Below, piece by piece: positions 38,745 through 47,955 of a stretch of DNA of 64,000 nt. The position numbers and the translations under genes are program-made. Origin of the DNA: Pseudolabrys sp. (GTDB taxonomy: Bacteria; Pseudomonadota; Alphaproteobacteria; Rhizobiales; Xanthobacteraceae); assembly GCA_030684935.1 (NCBI GenBank), contig JAUXXH010000001.1, forward strand, positions 62,001-126,000. The letters run 5' to 3'. The notes below the pieces were generated by a model. The model was not told the DNA's origin. It was given only the letters and a program-made list of their open reading frames with translations, and made no database searches. Each line of letters opens with the position of its first letter. Position 1 is the stretch's first letter.

Positions 38745-40562
38745 ATGTCACTCACCAATCAGGGCAAGCCGGCCGCCGCCAAGGCGCCAGCCACAGACGC
38801 CGATATTGCCGCCGTCGACCGGCCGGTTCCGGCCGGCGTCAACGCCGCCGGCTTCGGCAGCGACGTCGTCGCCGACGCGCTGCGCGCGCTCGACATTCCG
38901 TATGTCGCGCTCAACCCCGGCGCCAGTTACCGCGGCCTGCACGACAGCCTGGTCAATTATCTCGGCAATCAGCAACCGCAGATGCTGCTGTGCCTGCACG
39001 AGGAAGCGGCGGTCGCGATCGCGCACGGCTATGCCAAGGTCACCGGCAAGGCGATGGCCGCCGTGGTGCATTCCAATGTTGGCCTGATGCACGGCACCAT
39101 GGCGATCTTCAACGCCTGGTGCGACCGCATGCCGATGGTGGTGCTCGGCGCCACCGGTCCGGTCGACGCGGCCAAACGCCGGCCCTGGATCGACTGGATC
39201 CACACGTCGCGCGATCAGGGCGCCCTGGTGCGCGGCTATACCAAATGGGACGACCAGCCGTCGTCCGCTCTCGCCGCCCGCGAAGCCGTGCTGCGCGCCG
39301 GATGGATCGCCAACACCGCGCCGTGCGGACCGACTTACGTCAATCTCGACGCCGAGATGCAGGAAGCCAAGCTGACGGAGCCGGTGGCGCCGATCGACAC
39401 CGCGCGCTTCATGCCGCACACTGTCGGCGCTGCGTCGCCCGACGCCATCAAGGCCGCCGCCGATCTGCTGCGCAACGCCAAAAACCCGGTGATCCTCGCC
39501 GGCCGCATGTCGCGCGATCTCGAGGCCTGGATCCAGCGCATTGCGCTCGCCGAGCGGCTCGGCGCCCGCGTCGTTACCGACCTGAAAGTCAGCGCCGCCT
39601 TCCCGACCGACCATGCGCTGCATGCCGGCAGCCCCGGTACCATCGCGCCGATCCCGGAGGCCGCCGAAGCCATCCGCGCCGCCGATGTCATCCTCAGCCT
39701 CGACTGGGTCGACGTCGCCGGCACCTTCAAACATATCGGCAACATCACCGCGAAAGTGGTGCAGGTCTCGATCGACCATCACCTGCACAATGGCTGGAGC
39801 ATGGACTACCAGGGCCTGCCGCCGGTCGACGTGATGCTGGCCTGCACGCCAGACGCCGCCGTCCCCGCATTGCTGGAAGCGCTCGGTACCGGCGGGCCGC
39901 GTCCGGTGCCGGCAACGGCTGCCAAGGAATTCCCCAAGCTCGGCACCGACAAGCTGACGGTCGATCATCTGGCGGACGCGTTGCGCTCTGCCGTCGGGGA
40001 TCGTCCGGCATCCCTCACCCATCTGTCGCTGTCCTGGAATGGCGCCAGCTGGCCGTTCCGGCATCCGCTGGATTTCCTCGGCTCCGACGGCGGCGGCGGC
40101 GTCGGCGGCGGACCCGGCATTTCGGTCGGCGCGGCGCTGGCGCTGAAGGGAACCGGCCGGCTGCCGGTCGCGGTCTGCGGTGACGGCGACTTCATGATGG
40201 GCGTCACCGCGGTCTGGACGGCAGCGCACTACCGCATCCCGCTGCTGTTCGTGATCGCCAACAACCGTTCGTTCTTCAACGACGAACTGCACCAGGAGCG
40301 CGTCGCCCGCATGCGCAACCGGCCGGTCGAGAACCGCTGGATCGGCCAGCGCATTTCCGAGCCCGACATTGACATTGCCGGCGTCGCCCGCGCGCAAGGC
40401 GCGCAGGCCTTTGGGCCGGTGACCGAGATCGACCAGTTGGGCCCGGTGTTCAAAGAGGCGATCGCCGCCGTCGAGGCCGGCCATGTCGTCGTCGTCGACG
40501 TGCGCGTCGAACCCGGCTACACCGCCGCCATGACCGCGGTGATGACCCGCAAGAGCGAGTAG
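38745..40562 (+). CDS. Thiamine diphosphate-dependent enzyme (acetolactate-synthase/decarboxylase superfamily)
   Basis: 605-aa enzyme with the three-domain ThDP decarboxylase/synthase fold. The catalytic Glu is in LHEEAAVAIAHGYAKVTG, and the ThDP-Mg motif GDGDFMMGV ... VIANN lies near residues 480-505. It is not closely similar to IlvB or to pyruvate decarboxylase. First gene of an operon with an importer, so it probably cleaves or decarboxylates the imported compound (2-oxo acid, or sulfonate intermediate as in Xsc). Stop and next start are 5 bp apart. Confidence 0.82.
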   Translation: MSLTNQGKPAAAKAPATDADIAAVDRPVPAGVNAAGFGSDVVADALRALDIPYVALNPGASYRGLHDSLVNYLGNQQPQMLLCLHEEAAVAIAHGYAKVTGKAMAAVVHSNVGLMHGTMAIFNAWCDRMPMVVLGATGPVDAAKRRPWIDWIHTSRDQGALVRGYTKWDDQPSSALAAREAVLRAGWIANTAPCGPTYVNLDAEMQEAKLTEPVAPIDTARFMPHTVGAASPDAIKAAADLLRNAKNPVILAGRMSRDLEAWIQRIALAERLGARVVTDLKVSAAFPTDHALHAGSPGTIAPIPEAAEAIRAADVILSLDWVDVAGTFKHIGNITAKVVQVSIDHHLHNGWSMDYQGLPPVDVMLACTPDAAVPALLEALGTGGPRPVPATAAKEFPKLGTDKLTVDHLADALRSAVGDRPASLTHLSLSWNGASWPFRHPLDFLGSDGGGGVGGGPGISVGAALALKGTGRLPVAVCGDGDFMMGVTAVWTAAHYRIPLLFVIANNRSFFNDELHQERVARMRNRPVENRWIGQRISEPDIDIAGVARAQGAQAFGPVTEIDQLGPVFKEAIAAVEAGHVVVVDVRVEPGYTAAMTAVMTRKSE

Positions 40563-40567
40563 AGCGC

Positions 40568-41428
40568 ATGTTGACGCCGGCCAACCCGACGACCCAAGCC
40601 GCAGCGGATGACGCCATCCTGGTGGTCGACAATATTGTCGTGCGCTTCGAAACGCCGGAAGGGCCGATCGTTGCCGTCGACGACGTGTCGCTCAAGGTGA
40701 AGCCCGGCGAGTTCCTGTCGGTGATCGGGCCGTCGGGCTGCGGCAAGTCGACACTGTTCAATGTCGTGGGCGGCCTGCTCAGCGATCATCAGGGCACCGT
40801 CAATGTCGCTGGCGAAACCATTTCCGGCCCGCACCAGTCGATCGGCATGGTGTTCCAGGAGGAATCCACCTTCCCCTGGCGCACCGTCACCGACAACGTC
40901 GCCTTCCCGCTCGAACTGACCGGCATGCCGAAGGCGCAGCGCATCGAGCGCGCGCGGCACTTCATCGCGCTGGTCGGCCTCGACGGCTTCGAGAACCGCT
41001 ATCCGGGCGAGCTGTCCGGCGGCATGCGCCAGCGCGTCTCGCTCGCCCGCACCCTCGCCTCCGAGCCGAAGATATTGCTGATGGACGAGCCCTTCGCCGC
41101 GCTCGACGAACAGACCCGGCTGCTGCTCGGCGACAAGGTGCTGCAGATCCAGCAGGCGCTCAAGCAGACCACGCTCCTGATCACCCACAACATCACCGAA
41201 GCGGTACAGATGTCGGACCGCATCGTGGTGATGACCTACCGCCCCGGCAAGGTGAAACGCATCGTCGATATCGACCTGCCGCGGCCGCGCACGTCGGAGA
41301 TCGTCGGCAGCGAGGCCTTCGGCCGCTATGTCGCGCAGATCTGGGCCGATTTGCGCGAAGAAGCGAGCCGCGGCATGCGCGACGAGGAAAAGCACACGCT
41401 TGAGCATCACAAGGGCGGCGCGTCATGA
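40568..41428 (+). CDS. NitT/TauT-family ABC transporter ATP-binding protein
   Basis: 286-aa ATPase: Walker A GPSGCGKST near residue 58, Q-loop at VFQEESTFPWRTV, signature LSGGMRQRVSL, Walker B ILLMDEPFAAL. The pattern is that of SsuB/TauB/NrtD ATPases. The N-terminal 25 residues are extra. Overlaps the first permease gene as ATGA. Confidence 0.92.
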   Translation: MLTPANPTTQAAADDAILVVDNIVVRFETPEGPIVAVDDVSLKVKPGEFLSVIGPSGCGKSTLFNVVGGLLSDHQGTVNVAGETISGPHQSIGMVFQEESTFPWRTVTDNVAFPLELTGMPKAQRIERARHFIALVGLDGFENRYPGELSGGMRQRVSLARTLASEPKILLMDEPFAALDEQTRLLLGDKVLQIQQALKQTTLLITHNITEAVQMSDRIVVMTYRPGKVKRIVDIDLPRPRTSEIVGSEAFGRYVAQIWADLREEASRGMRDEEKHTLEHHKGGAS

Positions 41429-42207
41429 CCGACGCCACCCTCACCAGACCGGCATTCCGGCGCGGTGTACCGCCGCAACTGATCGGGCTTGGCGCGCTGG
41501 TGGCGTTCTTCCTCACCGTCGAACTGCTGATTCAAATCGGCGTCATCAACCGTTTTATCGTGCCGCCGCCCTCCGACGTCATCGGCAGCTTCGGCCGCGT
41601 CATTGTCGAAGAGGATGTGTTCGGCCGCTTCCTCCTGACGCTGTCGGAATGCCTGATCGCCGGCGTGCTGCTGACCGTGGTCGGTGTCGGCGGCGGCGTG
41701 CTGATGCACCGCTACAGGCTGCTGCAACAGGCCTGCGAAACCTGGGTGGCGGCCATGGCGTCGGCGCCGATCGTGCTGATGTATCCGCTGTTCCTGGTGA
41801 TCTTCGGCCGCAGCATGTGGACCATGATCATGATGGGCTTCGTCGCCGCGCTGCCGCCCGTCATTCTCAAGACGCTGGAGGGGCTGTCGGGCACGCGCAA
41901 GGTGCTGGTCAATGTCGGCCGCAGCTTCAACCTGACGCCGTCGCAGCAGTTCTGGAAGATCCTGTTTCCCGCCGCGCTGCCGACCATTTTCGTCGGCATC
42001 CGGCTCGGGCTGATCTTCGCGCTGATCAACATCGTCGGCGTCGAGTTCCTGATCAATTTCGGCGGCCTTGGCCAGCTCATCAACGAACTGGCCGAGCGCT
42101 ACGACCTTCCCGGCACCTATGCGGCGATCTGTTTCGTCATCTTGGTGAGCATCCTGTTCTTCATGACCCTGGAAAAGATCGAGCGATGGCTGAGACCCTT
42201 CGACTGA
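41425..42207 (+). CDS. NitT/TauT-family ABC transporter permease 1
   Basis: 260-aa permease of the SsuC/TauC family with about six helices and a cytoplasmic EAA-like loop (SGTRKVLVNVGRSFNLTPSQQFWKI). Overlaps the ATPase gene as ATGA and the second permease by 22 nt. Confidence 0.9.
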   Translation: MTDATLTRPAFRRGVPPQLIGLGALVAFFLTVELLIQIGVINRFIVPPPSDVIGSFGRVIVEEDVFGRFLLTLSECLIAGVLLTVVGVGGGVLMHRYRLLQQACETWVAAMASAPIVLMYPLFLVIFGRSMWTMIMMGFVAALPPVILKTLEGLSGTRKVLVNVGRSFNLTPSQQFWKILFPAALPTIFVGIRLGLIFALINIVGVEFLINFGGLGQLINELAERYDLPGTYAAICFVILVSILFFMTLEKIERWLRPFD

Positions 42208-42980
42208 GACGGGCCGCGGTGCCGGCGCCGGCCGTGAGCCAGGTGACGGTGCTGCGGGTCGTCATCATCCTGACGCTGCTGGCGTCGTGGGAACTGCTGG
42301 CACGGTCCGGCTGGCTGTACCGCGACGTGGTGCCGTCGCTGTTTGCGATCAGCCGCGCCATCTTCGACCTGCTCTCGCACGGCGAGTATTATTTCCACCT
42401 CGCCGTCACCGCCGGCGAGATCGGCACCGCACTGCTCATCGGCGGTTTTGCCGGGCTGGCAGTCGGCATCCTGCTCGGCGCCAACCGCTATCTGGCGAAG
42501 GCCTTCGAGCCCTATCTCTATTATCTCGGGCCGACCCCGAAGATCATCTTCTTCCCGATCATGATCATGTGGTTCGGCGTCGGACCCGGCTCCAAGATCG
42601 CGCTCGGCACCCTCTCCTGCTTCTTCCCGGTGGCGCTGTCGGCCGCCGCCGGCATGCGCGGCATCGACAAGGTACTGATCCGCGTCGGCAAGAGCTTCCG
42701 CGCCAGCACGTGGCAGATGGTGACGAAGATCTACCTGCCGGCGATGCGCCATCCGATCATCAACGGCGTGCGGCTCGGCCTCGGTGTCGCGCTGATCGGC
42801 ACGCTGCTGGCCGAAACCAAGCTGTCCAACAAGGGCATCGGCTTTCTGATCATCAACGCCTATTCGACCTTCGACATGCCGCGCTTGTACGCCATGTTGA
42901 TCGTGCTGTTCGTCCTGTCGATCGGCGCCAACGCACTGGTCGGCCGCCTCGGCGGCCTCGAGGGCATCAAACGGTTCTAA
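42186..42980 (+). CDS. NitT/TauT-family ABC transporter permease 2
   Basis: 264-aa permease of the same family, different sequence from permease 1. EAA-like loop RGIDKVLIRVGKSFRASTWQM and six helices. Most NitT/TauT transporters have one permease that forms a homodimer; two distinct ones suggest a heterodimer. ATG 42186. Confidence 0.9.
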   Translation: MAETLRLRRAAVPAPAVSQVTVLRVVIILTLLASWELLARSGWLYRDVVPSLFAISRAIFDLLSHGEYYFHLAVTAGEIGTALLIGGFAGLAVGILLGANRYLAKAFEPYLYYLGPTPKIIFFPIMIMWFGVGPGSKIALGTLSCFFPVALSAAAGMRGIDKVLIRVGKSFRASTWQMVTKIYLPAMRHPIINGVRLGLGVALIGTLLAETKLSNKGIGFLIINAYSTFDMPRLYAMLIVLFVLSIGANALVGRLGGLEGIKRF

Positions 42981-43009
42981 CAACGAAACCACGCAAGGGA
43001 GGTCTCTCA

Positions 43010-43969
43010 ATGAAACACGTTCGACACTATGCCGGCGCCACGATCATCGCGGCGACACTGCTGGCCGTACCGGCGATGGCCAACGACACCGTGAAGATGA
43101 CCATCGGCCAGCGCGGCAACTGGGACACGGCCATTCCGCATCTCGGCGAGAAGGCCGGCATCTTCAAGAAGCACGGCATCACCATGGAGATGGTCTACAC
43201 GCGCGGCAGCGGCGAGACCGTTCAGCCGGTCATCTCAGGCAATGTCGATCTCGGCCTCGCCGTCGGCACGTTGGGCGCCATCGGCTATTACGCCAAAGGC
43301 GCGCCGGTGCGCATCGTCGCGGCACAGGCCACCGGTGCCGCCGACTACTGGTACGCCAAGACCGATTCCGGCATCAAAACGCTGAAGGATTCCAAGGGCA
43401 AGACCATCGCCTATTCGACCAACGGCTCCTCCACGCACTCGATGGTGCTGGCCTTCATCAAGGAATACGGCCTCGACGTGAAGCCAACCGCCACCGGCAG
43501 CCCGCCGGCGACGCTGACCAGTGTGATGAGCGGCCAGGTCGATATCGGCTGGGCCTCGCCGCCGTTCGGCCTGCGCGAGATCGAGGAAGGCAAGATCCAG
43601 CTCGTCGCGCGGGGCGGCGACACCAAGATCATCGGCGGCCAGACGATCCGCGTCATCATCGCCAATACGGATGCGATCAAGAACCGCAAGGAGGTGCTGC
43701 GGCGCTTCCTCAAAGCCTACGCCGAGACCATCGACTATATGTACTCGGACAATCCGCAGGTCATCACCGACTATGCCGAATTCGCCAAGATCACGCCGGC
43801 GCTGGCCAAGCGCGTACGGGAAGAGTTCTTCCCGAAGTCGCTGTTGCAGATGACCGACATCAAGGGCCTCGATCAGATGCTCAAGGATGCGGTCGAACTG
43901 AAATACGCGCCGAAAGAGCTGACCAAGGAACAGGTTGAAGACCTGGTTCAGACCTCGCTCAACAAGTAA
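43010..43969 (+). CDS. ABC transporter substrate-binding protein, NitT/TauT type
   Basis: 319-aa NMT1/SsuA-like periplasmic protein with a signal peptide ending near AMAND. Sequence features ISGNVDLGLAVGTLGAIGYYA and MSGQVDIGWASPP are typical. AAGGGAGG precedes ATG 43010. Last gene of the operon; strong hairpin follows. Confidence 0.9.
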   Translation: MKHVRHYAGATIIAATLLAVPAMANDTVKMTIGQRGNWDTAIPHLGEKAGIFKKHGITMEMVYTRGSGETVQPVISGNVDLGLAVGTLGAIGYYAKGAPVRIVAAQATGAADYWYAKTDSGIKTLKDSKGKTIAYSTNGSSTHSMVLAFIKEYGLDVKPTATGSPPATLTSVMSGQVDIGWASPPFGLREIEEGKIQLVARGGDTKIIGGQTIRVIIANTDAIKNRKEVLRRFLKAYAETIDYMYSDNPQVITDYAEFAKITPALAKRVREEFFPKSLLQMTDIKGLDQMLKDAVELKYAPKELTKEQVEDLVQTSLNK

Positions 43970-43981
43970 CAACGCCGACGC

Positions 43982-44020
43982 AGCCGAGGCGGACACAAAG
44001 CAGCGTCCGCCTCGGCTTTC
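43982..44020 (+). terminator. Terminator after the ABC operon
   Basis: A perfect 13-bp stem (43982-43994 with 44005-44017, loop of 10) followed by TTTC. The T-run is short, but the stem is strong. It lies between convergent genes. Confidence 0.75.
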
Positions 44021-44034
44021 GGCGACAGCCTTGC

Positions 44035-45021
44035 CTACAGCTTGAACGCCTCGTGCGTGCCGGGGTGGAACAGCTCCTCCGGCGTCACCAGCCGCGACGA
44101 CAGACCCTGCGCATGGTGGTGGCGCAGGAACGTCTCCAGCGTCTTGCGGTTGGCGGCAAGCCCGTAGGACCAGAAATCCTCGCCCATCAGCTCGCGCGCT
44201 TCCGCCAGCCGCTCCTCGACGAAGGGCAGCGTCACCTTGGTCGCCGAGGTATCACTCAACAGATCGAGCGCCTTAGCCTTCGACTGTTCGAACGCCTTGT
44301 ACACCGCGCCCGGCAGCCACGGATGCTTGTCGACCAGTTCGCGCCGCACGCCGACGATATGCATCATCGGGAAGATGCCGGTGCGCTTGAAGTAATCCTT
44401 GGCGGCGGCGACCGGATCGGGGAACAGCCAGCCGACATTCGGCGTGTTTTTCGGCAGCGATGGCGGCCGCGGCGCGATGAAGCCGTCGATGCTGCCCTCC
44501 GCCAGCATCGCCGAGATGGTCTTGCCCTCCGGCGCGTTCTCGAGCTTCACGTCGTCCGGCAGCTTGATGGTGATCTTCTCCGGCCGGCCGGCGTGCTCGA
44601 TGCCGCCGCGCACCCACTGGATGTCGGACGGCTTGACGCCGTAATCGTCTTCAAGAATGGCGCGGGCCCAGACATTGGCGGTGAGCTGATATTCCGGCAC
44701 GCCGACGCGCTTGCCCTTGAGGTCTTCGGGCTTCTTGATGCGGTCGGTGCGCACATAGATCGAGGTGTGGCGAAACGCCCGCGACACGAAGGCCGGCACG
44801 CCGACATAGGGGCCGCCGCCCTGTGCGGTCTTGACCGTGAAGCTCGACAGCGACAGCTCGCAAATATCGAATTCGGCATGGCGGAAGGCGCGGAAGAAGA
44901 TTTCCTCCGGCGACAGCGTCATGCAGGCGGCGTCGACGCCATCGATCTGCACGGCGCCGTCGACCAGCGCCCGGGTGCGGTCATAGGGCCCGACGGCGAC
45001 GGAGAGATTGAGTTTGGTCAT
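44035..45021 (-). CDS. 4,5-dihydroxyphthalate decarboxylase-like / NMT1-family protein
   Basis: 328-aa protein of the family annotated as 4,5-dihydroxyphthalate decarboxylase (Pht5), related to NMT1/thiamine-synthesis and periplasmic binding proteins. It has the two-lobed fold signature (KRVGVPEYQLTANVWARAILEDDYG; PLPNVGWL-like region). No signal peptide is seen, favouring a cytoplasmic enzyme, though family members may simply bind ligands. Facing the ABC operon, separated from sox genes by a terminator. Confidence 0.72.
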   Translation of the reverse strand: MTKLNLSVAVGPYDRTRALVDGAVQIDGVDAACMTLSPEEIFFRAFRHAEFDICELSLSSFTVKTAQGGGPYVGVPAFVSRAFRHTSIYVRTDRIKKPEDLKGKRVGVPEYQLTANVWARAILEDDYGVKPSDIQWVRGGIEHAGRPEKITIKLPDDVKLENAPEGKTISAMLAEGSIDGFIAPRPPSLPKNTPNVGWLFPDPVAAAKDYFKRTGIFPMMHIVGVRRELVDKHPWLPGAVYKAFEQSKAKALDLLSDTSATKVTLPFVEERLAEARELMGEDFWSYGLAANRKTLETFLRHHHAQGLSSRLVTPEELFHPGTHEAFKL

Positions 45022-45087
45022 GAGAAATTTCCGGGACGGAACAAGGGGTTGGCGTAAAAATCATAGGCCAAAGCCGCGCCATAAGCA

Positions 45088-45117
45088 AAACGGCGGCCCG
45101 CATCCGGACCGCCGTTT
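45088..45117 (-). terminator. Terminator after soxF
   Basis: A 9-bp stem (45088-45096 with 45109-45117, loop of 12) with TTTT on the minus strand. It separates soxF from the gene at 44035-45021, so the latter needs its own promoter. Confidence 0.65.
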
Positions 45118-45141
45118 ATTGCCGCGCGGAGTTTGGCGCGA

Positions 45142-46413
45142 TTAGCCGAAGGTGTCGGCGATGATGCCGTTATACCAGTCGACCGACTCCTGGTAGTTCG
45201 CCTTGCGCAGATCGGCCGGTTCGCCCTTCTGGCTGACGAAACCGGCGCCGGCCTTGATCTTGCCGTCGCCGGGCTCGTAGCTGGCGCCGACCTTGATGTC
45301 ATCGTCCGGCGCGATCAGGCTCCAGCAGGTGTTGGTGTAGCGCGCCGGGAACGCGCGCGACTGCGTCAGCTCGGCGCGCACCGTCATCGCCGCGACCTTG
45401 GCCTGGCTGTTGGCCGAGAACGCCGACTTCGGCATGTCGCCGGCAATCGAGGCGTCGCCGACCACGAAGATGTTGGCGTCGACGGTCGATTTCATCGACT
45501 CCGGATGGATCGGGCAGAAGCCGGACTTGTCGGTGAGGCCGGCGTCGATCGCGATCTTGCCGGCCGACTGCGCCGGAATGACGTTGGCCAGCGCCGCCTT
45601 GTAGTCCGCCAGATCGGTTTTCACTTCGCCGGTCTTCGGATCGACGCCCTTGATGCCGCCATGCACCTTCGGATCCTGCCATTCGATCATGCCGGGGTAG
45701 TGCTTCTCCCAGCCTTCCATGAACACCGCCTGCTTGGAGAAGGCGGGCTTCGGGTCGACGATGATGATCTTCGACTTCTTGTGGCCCTTGGTCTTGAGCA
45801 CATGCGCGAACATCGAGGCGCGCTCGTACGGGCCCGGCGGGCAGCGGTACGGGTTCGGCGGCGCCACCATCACGATCAGGTCGCCGTCGTTGAGCGCGTT
45901 GAGCTTCTTGACCAGCAATTCGGTTTGCGGCCCGGCCTTCCAGGCATGGGGCATGATCGCGGCGGCCGCTTCCGAATAGCCGGGCACCGAGTCGTATTTC
46001 AGGTCGATGCCGGGCGCGATCACCAGGCGGTCGTACGGCACCGTGCCGCCGCCGGCCAGCGTGACCACCTTCTTGTCGCGATCGATCGAGGCGGCGGCGG
46101 AATGCACCACCTTGACGCCGGCCTTGGCGACGTTGTCGTAGGTGTGGGTTAGCGACTTCAGATCGCGGAAGCCGCCGACATAGAGATTCGAGAAGAAGCA
46201 GGTGGTGAAGGTCTTCTGCGGCTCGATCAGCGTCACATCAACGGCGCCGTTGGAGTCCTTGGCGACATAACGTGCCACCGTCGCCCCGCCCGGCCCGCCG
46301 CCAACCACCACCAGGCGTGGCTTGGCCTGGCCGAAGGCTGCGGGCGCGAACAATGATGTCGTCAGCGAGGCGCCGGCGAAGGCGGTGAAATGACGACGGG
46401 AAAGCTTGGTCAT
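45142..46413 (-). CDS. soxF: Sulfide dehydrogenase flavoprotein subunit, SoxF/FccB-like
   Basis: 423-aa FAD enzyme with a Tat leader (LSRRHFTAFAGAS). The FAD GxGxxG is VVVGGGPGGATVAR; redox-active cysteines are at YRCPPGPYE and NTCWSL, as in flavocytochrome c sulfide dehydrogenase. With SoxE it moves electrons from sulfide or Sox intermediates to cytochrome c. Lies 29 bp after soxE. Confidence 0.88.
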   Translation of the reverse strand: MTKLSRRHFTAFAGASLTTSLFAPAAFGQAKPRLVVVGGGPGGATVARYVAKDSNGAVDVTLIEPQKTFTTCFFSNLYVGGFRDLKSLTHTYDNVAKAGVKVVHSAAASIDRDKKVVTLAGGGTVPYDRLVIAPGIDLKYDSVPGYSEAAAAIMPHAWKAGPQTELLVKKLNALNDGDLIVMVAPPNPYRCPPGPYERASMFAHVLKTKGHKKSKIIIVDPKPAFSKQAVFMEGWEKHYPGMIEWQDPKVHGGIKGVDPKTGEVKTDLADYKAALANVIPAQSAGKIAIDAGLTDKSGFCPIHPESMKSTVDANIFVVGDASIAGDMPKSAFSANSQAKVAAMTVRAELTQSRAFPARYTNTCWSLIAPDDDIKVGASYEPGDGKIKAGAGFVSQKGEPADLRKANYQESVDWYNGIIADTFG

Positions 46414-46442
46414 GATGATGAACTCCTTTGAATGTCGGTTGG

Positions 46443-46808
46443 CTAGTTCGTTTTTTTGGCGGTGGCGAAATAGAGCGCGAGCGCGGCGAGGTCTTCATCG
46501 TTGAGACGGCTGGCGACGGTCTGCATCGCCTCGTTCGGCAAGCGCTTGTCGCGATAGGCTTTCATCACTTCGACGAAAGTCATCGGCTCGTGGCCGAAAA
46601 TATCCGGAATGGCGCCGCCGGCGCGCGCGGCGCCATGACAAGACACGCATTCGGCCGACAGGTGGCGCCCGAGCTCGAGATCTGCCGCCGCACCTGCATT
46701 GAGCCCGGTGATCGGCGTCAGCAGCAAGGCCAGCGCAGCGATCATGCCGCTGCGCCGCGCACCGATGGATCGCCCCGCCGGCAGCCAAGAAGCCATCGTT
46801 TCACGCAT
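46443..46808 (-). CDS. soxE: Cytochrome c, SoxE/FccA-like
   Basis: 121-aa precursor with a signal peptide and a single heme site CVSCH near residue 53; axial Met in HEPMTF. Monoheme partner of SoxF. ATG 46808 has GGAG 9 nt upstream. Upstream, 207 bp separate it from soxZ, so it may have a separate promoter. Confidence 0.82.
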   Translation of the reverse strand: MRETMASWLPAGRSIGARRSGMIAALALLLTPITGLNAGAAADLELGRHLSAECVSCHGAARAGGAIPDIFGHEPMTFVEVMKAYRDKRLPNEAMQTVASRLNDEDLAALALYFATAKKTN

Positions 46809-47015
46809 GGAATTCCACTCCCGGCGGGAGCGTTGCACCTCAGGTGCGGCCGCCGTCCATCTTTTCCGTTTTAGGCGGAGACAGACAAATTGTCACAGCG
46901 ATTGTTATTCTCTGGCGACCGCCGCCGGCAGCACATCCCGTCTACGGAGAACACAGATGGCGCATAGAACATTCCCGCCGTCTTTCCGCGGCCCCGGCGC
47001 GGAGAACGCGCGGCG

Positions 47016-47339
47016 TCAGGTCACGGTGATGGATTCGTCGGCGGTGATGACCGTGCCGTCGTCGTCGGTCCAGGCGAAGCGGAAGGTGCCGCTCTCCTCG
47101 ACCTTGGCGGAGAACTGCAGATAGGGATTGGCGGCAATGGCCGGCTCCAGCGAGGCGGAGAACACCAGTCTGCCGTTGAACTCGCAGGTGAAGGCGTTGA
47201 CGATCTTGCGCGGAAACACCTTGCCGTCGGCGCCCTTGCGCTGACCCGACTCCATCAAATGCGGCAGCAGCGTCCTGATCTCGATCACGTCGCCCTTCTT
47301 CGCCTGCTTGGGAAGTCTGATCCGTGGTCGTTCCGCCAT
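47016..47339 (-). CDS. soxZ: Sulfur-carrier complex protein SoxZ
   Basis: 107-aa immunoglobulin-like partner of SoxY, no signal peptide (exported with SoxY). RIRLPKQAKKGDVIEIRTLLPHLMESGQR is typical. ATG 47339 has AGGG 7 nt upstream. Follows soxY by 25 bp. Confidence 0.92.
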   Translation of the reverse strand: MAERPRIRLPKQAKKGDVIEIRTLLPHLMESGQRKGADGKVFPRKIVNAFTCEFNGRLVFSASLEPAIAANPYLQFSAKVEESGTFRFAWTDDDGTVITADESITVT

Positions 47340-47364
47340 CGTCATGCCCTCGATCTGTTGAAAG

Positions 47365-47823
47365 TCAACCGACGCAGCCGCCGACCGTGACCGTCACCTG
47401 CTGCTGTCCGGTGAACAGCGCGCCGGTGTTGGTCTTGGCGACGACGACGATGTTCTGGGTGGCGGCAAGCCGCATGCGGGTCGAGATATCCGCCTTTCCC
47501 GACATCGGCGTGAAGCGGAAAGTGGCGACGCCGGGGCGCGGATTGCCGTCGGCAACCACCAGCACGTCGCTGATGTAATCGTCGGCCGTCATCGGCGAAT
47601 CGACCGAAATCCGCAGCGGCACGGTATTGCCGTTCTCGGCGATTTCCGGCAGTTCGATGGTGATCTTGGCCTTCACCGGCGCCTTGCCGCCGGTGAACTT
47701 GGCGATCTCGTCGGCCGCTTCCTGCACCGTCGCAAGGGCGCCGTCGCTCCAGCCGGTCAACGCCAGCGCGGCGCCGGTGGCGCCCAGAGCCGCCAGCGCA
47801 TGGCGGCGGGAAAGCGGTCGCAT
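47365..47823 (-). CDS. soxY: Sulfur-carrier protein SoxY, variant C-terminus
   Basis: 152-aa precursor with a Tat leader (LSRRHALAALGATG). SoxY holds the sulfur substrate on a C-terminal cysteine, normally in GGCGG. Here the protein ends GGCVG, the Cys retained but one Gly replaced by Val. ATG 47823 with GGAG 8 nt upstream. Confidence 0.9.
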   Translation of the reverse strand: MRPLSRRHALAALGATGAALALTGWSDGALATVQEAADEIAKFTGGKAPVKAKITIELPEIAENGNTVPLRISVDSPMTADDYISDVLVVADGNPRPGVATFRFTPMSGKADISTRMRLAATQNIVVVAKTNTGALFTGQQQVTVTVGGCVG

Positions 47824-47955
47824 GGTCATATCTCCGTAACAGGCCGCGGCGGCCGCGCCGTCTCCGGTGCGCCGCCGATCAGGTCATATAAGGTTGCTTA
47901 TACCGGTCCGCCAACCCCAGGTGAACAAGCTGGCGGCCGGTCCATCAGGGGCCGA

